This document shows, piece by piece, positions 5,206 through 7,314 of a stretch of DNA of 7,314 nt. Source of the DNA: Alphaproteobacteria bacterium (GTDB lineage: Bacteria > Pseudomonadota > Alphaproteobacteria > Caulobacterales > Parvularculaceae). Within the stretch, counting starts at the first letter, position 1. Each line of letters starts with the position of its first letter. The notes beneath the pieces are model-generated. The model did not search any database and was not told where the DNA came from. It was given only the letters and a program-made list of their open reading frames with translations. The position numbers and the translations under genes were made by a program. Location of the stretch: positions 1 to 7,314 of the forward strand of contig JAUIEG010000125.1 in assembly GCA_030428745.1 (NCBI GenBank), in the 5' to 3' direction.

Positions 5206-7020
5206 ATGTTGCGTTTTCAGCCGCGAAATCACCGGCGCCTGAGGACGCTCCCCAGGCTCGCCGCCGCCTTGGCGCTAACCGCCGCCACACCGCTTGCTGC
5301 AACCGCGGCCCAGGGTGAAGCCGACACCTCCTTCGAGACCGCCATCGAAGGCGCCCCGGATGAGCTCCGCGGCAAGCTCGACCTCATTTCCGAACTCGTT
5401 AAGGCCAAGCGCGATTACGTGACCACCGCGGCGTTGCGCCGCGCCGCCCGCCGCGATGTGGAGGCGTTTAACAACGCGCTTCAGGCCGCCGGCTATTACG
5501 CGGGCTCCGCCGATTTCGAAGTCACCGCCGGAGAAGACGACGGAAGCACAAAAGTCGTCTTCACCATTACGCCCGGCCCGCTCTTTCGTGTCACCGGATA
5601 TAACATTCTCTATCAGGATGACGCCGAAGGGCGACCGCAAACACTCGAAGACGCCGGAATAAAGACAAAAGGCGAAGCCGACGGCGCCACTCTGCGAGAA
5701 CAACAGGAACGGTTCCTTACCCATCTCTGGAATAATGGCTACCCGGGCGCGGAGATCATCACCCGCCGCGTCCTCGCCGAATTTGAAAAAGCGGAAGCGG
5801 AAGCCGTTTTCGTTTTTGTCAGCGGACCAAGAGCACGTTTCGGCAAACCCAGAATCGATGGCGCTGAACACACGGACCCGACTTTTATTGCGCGCCTCAA
5901 AACCTGGAAGGAAGGAGAGGAGTTCGACCGGGCGAAAATGACCGCCTATACGGATCGCCTCCGCAAGACGGGAATATTTTCCTCAGTTCAGGTGCGCGCC
6001 GGCCAGCCTGAAGCGGATGGAACAGCGCCGATCATTGTCGAGGTCCAGGAACGCAAACGCCGCACCATCGGCCTCGGCGTTTCCTATTCGACGAGTGAAG
6101 GGCCCGGCGGACGCATCTTTTTCGAACACCGCAATGTTTTCGGCAATGCGGAGAATATCAGGGTCGAATTGAAGGGCTCCGAAATCGAGCAATCCGCCTC
6201 GGTGACTGGCACCCGTCCATGGCCAAAGCTTGGCGGCGAGGCCTTCGCGAACGCCGCTTTTTCAAACGAGACAACCGACGCCTTCGATGCGCGTTCGTTT
6301 GAAGTTTCCGGCGGCGTCTCCAAGAAGTGGCTCAAAGACAGACTTGAAACCCGCGGCGCTATCGCTTTCGAGACCTCGCGGATCCGTAATTTCAGCACCG
6401 ACGCGCGAACCTTTCAGGACGAACGCAACTATTTTGTCTCGACGCCCCTGTCCGTTATCTGGGATTCAGAAAACGATCTTCTCAATCCTACGAAAGGTTT
6501 TCGCGCCTCATGGAACGTGACGCCGTATGCCGGCTCCGACTATTTCACCCAGTCGGAGATCGGCGCGCGCGGGCGCGTTCACTTCGGTGAGAACGACGTC
6601 GTCACCCTCGCCGCACGCATGGCGCTCGGCGCAACAATCGGCAGCTCGTTCACCGACCTTCCGCTTAACAAGCGTTTCTACGCCGGCGGCGGCGGATCGG
6701 TGCGCGGTTACAGCTATCAGGAGGCCGGGCCCCTTGACGCCGACGGCGATCCGCTCGGCGGACGTTCAAAAATCGAGGGCGCTTTCGAAACGCGGGTCAA
6801 GGTGATGAATAACTTACAAGTCGCCGCTTTCGTGGATGCAGGCTCGGTCTCAACAAATTCCATTCCCAGCTTCACCGATGAATATTTTGTCGGCTATGGC
6901 GGCGGCCTTCGCTACTTCTCGCCCATTGGCCCGATCCGCGTCGACGCCGCCTTTCCGCTCGACAAGCGCGATTCGGACAGCGCGTTCCAAATCTACATCG
7001 CATTGGGACAACCCTTCTGA
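5206..7020 (+). CDS. tamA: TamA, outer-membrane component of the translocation and assembly module (BamA/Omp85 family)
   Basis: From the ATG at 5206 the protein has 604 residues, close to E. coli TamA (577). A basic n-region (FQPRNHRRLRTLPR) and a hydrophobic core (LAAALALTAATPLAATAA) form a signal peptide. Residues about 42-282 hold POTRA-like repeats, probably three, with breaks near 125 (ITPGPLFRVTGY) and 207 (VSGPRARFGKPR). The barrel spans about 286-604 and includes RFYAGGGGSVRGYSYQEAGP, whose VRGY (499-502) is the Omp85 motif of the loop that folds into the barrel lumen. The chain ends in YIALGQPF, with the terminal aromatic typical of outer-membrane barrels. TamA acts with TamB in outer-membrane protein insertion and in phospholipid traffic to the outer membrane. 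A TTG at 5194 is an alternative start with AAAGG 6 nt upstream; the ATG has only a weak GAG 7 nt upstream. An in-frame stop at 5152-5154 rules out longer forms. Confidence 0.93.
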   Translation: MLRFQPRNHRRLRTLPRLAAALALTAATPLAATAAQGEADTSFETAIEGAPDELRGKLDLISELVKAKRDYVTTAALRRAARRDVEAFNNALQAAGYYAGSADFEVTAGEDDGSTKVVFTITPGPLFRVTGYNILYQDDAEGRPQTLEDAGIKTKGEADGATLREQQERFLTHLWNNGYPGAEIITRRVLAEFEKAEAEAVFVFVSGPRARFGKPRIDGAEHTDPTFIARLKTWKEGEEFDRAKMTAYTDRLRKTGIFSSVQVRAGQPEADGTAPIIVEVQERKRRTIGLGVSYSTSEGPGGRIFFEHRNVFGNAENIRVELKGSEIEQSASVTGTRPWPKLGGEAFANAAFSNETTDAFDARSFEVSGGVSKKWLKDRLETRGAIAFETSRIRNFSTDARTFQDERNYFVSTPLSVIWDSENDLLNPTKGFRASWNVTPYAGSDYFTQSEIGARGRVHFGENDVVTLAARMALGATIGSSFTDLPLNKRFYAGGGGSVRGYSYQEAGPLDADGDPLGGRSKIEGAFETRVKVMNNLQVAAFVDAGSVSTNSIPSFTDEYFVGYGGGLRYFSPIGPIRVDAAFPLDKRDSDSAFQIYIALGQPF

Positions 7021-7314
7021 TGAAGCGTATCGGTGTCATATCCCTTTATGTAGTAGCGGCGCTCGCGGCGCTGTTCGCGATTGTCTGGATCGGCGTTTTC
7101 TACACGCCGCCGGGACGGCAATTGCTTGAAGAAATCATTGAAGAACAGCTTGGCGGCGCCCTGAACAGCAGAGCCGATATCGGTGCGCTTGAAGGAGCGC
7201 CGCCCGGCCATATTGTGGCGACCGACATTCAGTTGATGAACGAAACCGGCGCGCCCTGGCTAACGGCGGAACGGCTGGAGCTGCGCTGGCGGCCCTTGGC
7301 GCTCCTACGCAAAC
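7020..7314 (+). CDS. tamB: TamB, N-terminal end (3' truncated by window edge)
   Basis: Ninety-eight codons are visible, starting MKRIGVISLYVVAALAALF, a short basic end followed by a membrane anchor (about residues 4-28). Next come TPPGRQLLEEIIEEQL and a strand-rich segment (ADIGALEGAPPGHIVATDIQ, then WLTAERLELRWRPLALL). This matches the start of TamB: an inner-membrane signal anchor, then the first unit of the long beta-rich groove spanning the periplasm. The ATG overlaps the tamA stop codon (TGATG), so the pair is translationally coupled. The C-terminal DUF490 domain that would contact TamA lies beyond the window. Other AsmA-like proteins begin similarly, but position directly after tamA settles the call. 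Confidence 0.9.
   Translation, partial: MKRIGVISLYVVAALAALFAIVWIGVFYTPPGRQLLEEIIEEQLGGALNSRADIGALEGAPPGHIVATDIQLMNETGAPWLTAERLELRWRPLALLRK

Noticed and set aside
5275..5871. Minus-strand open frame of 198 codons inside tamA
   Set aside because: It is opposite the well-supported POTRA region of TamA, has no ribosome binding site I can support, and its translation resembles no family.

Overview
The window reads as chromosomal DNA from a GC-rich Gram-negative, most likely an alphaproteobacterium. Supporting signs are a TamA-TamB pair (outer-membrane assembly), two hopanoid-associated protein families (HpnB and HpnA), a lipoprotein, and a TTAACCAT palindrome resembling a CtrA half-site. A finer placement (for example near Hyphomonadaceae or Parvularculaceae) would be a guess. 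I see no mobile element, RNA gene or CRISPR array. Seven protein genes are supported: two cut by the window edges and five complete, plus one complete TamA-type gene whose exact start is ambiguous by four codons (so six complete genes in all).

Left edge (1-220, + strand): the C-terminal end of an HpnB-type hopanoid-associated glycosyltransferase. Its stop codon shares a CTAG palindrome with the stop of a convergent universal stress protein gene (217-699, - strand).

Middle (837-4940, - strand): a compact run transcribed right to left: sulfotransferase, paraoxonase-like lipoprotein, HpnA-like NAD-dependent sugar epimerase/dehydratase, and phytanoyl-CoA dioxygenase (PhyH) family oxygenase. The first two genes overlap by 20 nt, the second and third share an ATGA, and the fourth follows after 42 nt. 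The stress protein gene lies 137 nt further on and may have its own promoter. The gene set suggests a small tailoring pathway (oxidise, hydroxylate, sulfonate, plus an exported propeller hydrolase) acting on a lipid, isoprenoid or other small molecule. The substrate cannot be read from the sequence, and a link to hopanoids is inferred only from the HpnA and HpnB families.

A 265-base divergent region (4941-5205) separates this run from the right-hand + strand block. It holds a perfect 12-bp palindrome ATGGTTAACCAT and AT-rich -10-like sequences readable on both strands.

Right (5206-7314, + strand): tamA, complete, with signal peptide, POTRA region and 16-strand-type barrel, then the start of tamB joined through a TGATG stop-start overlap. 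Together they form the translocation and assembly module spanning the envelope.
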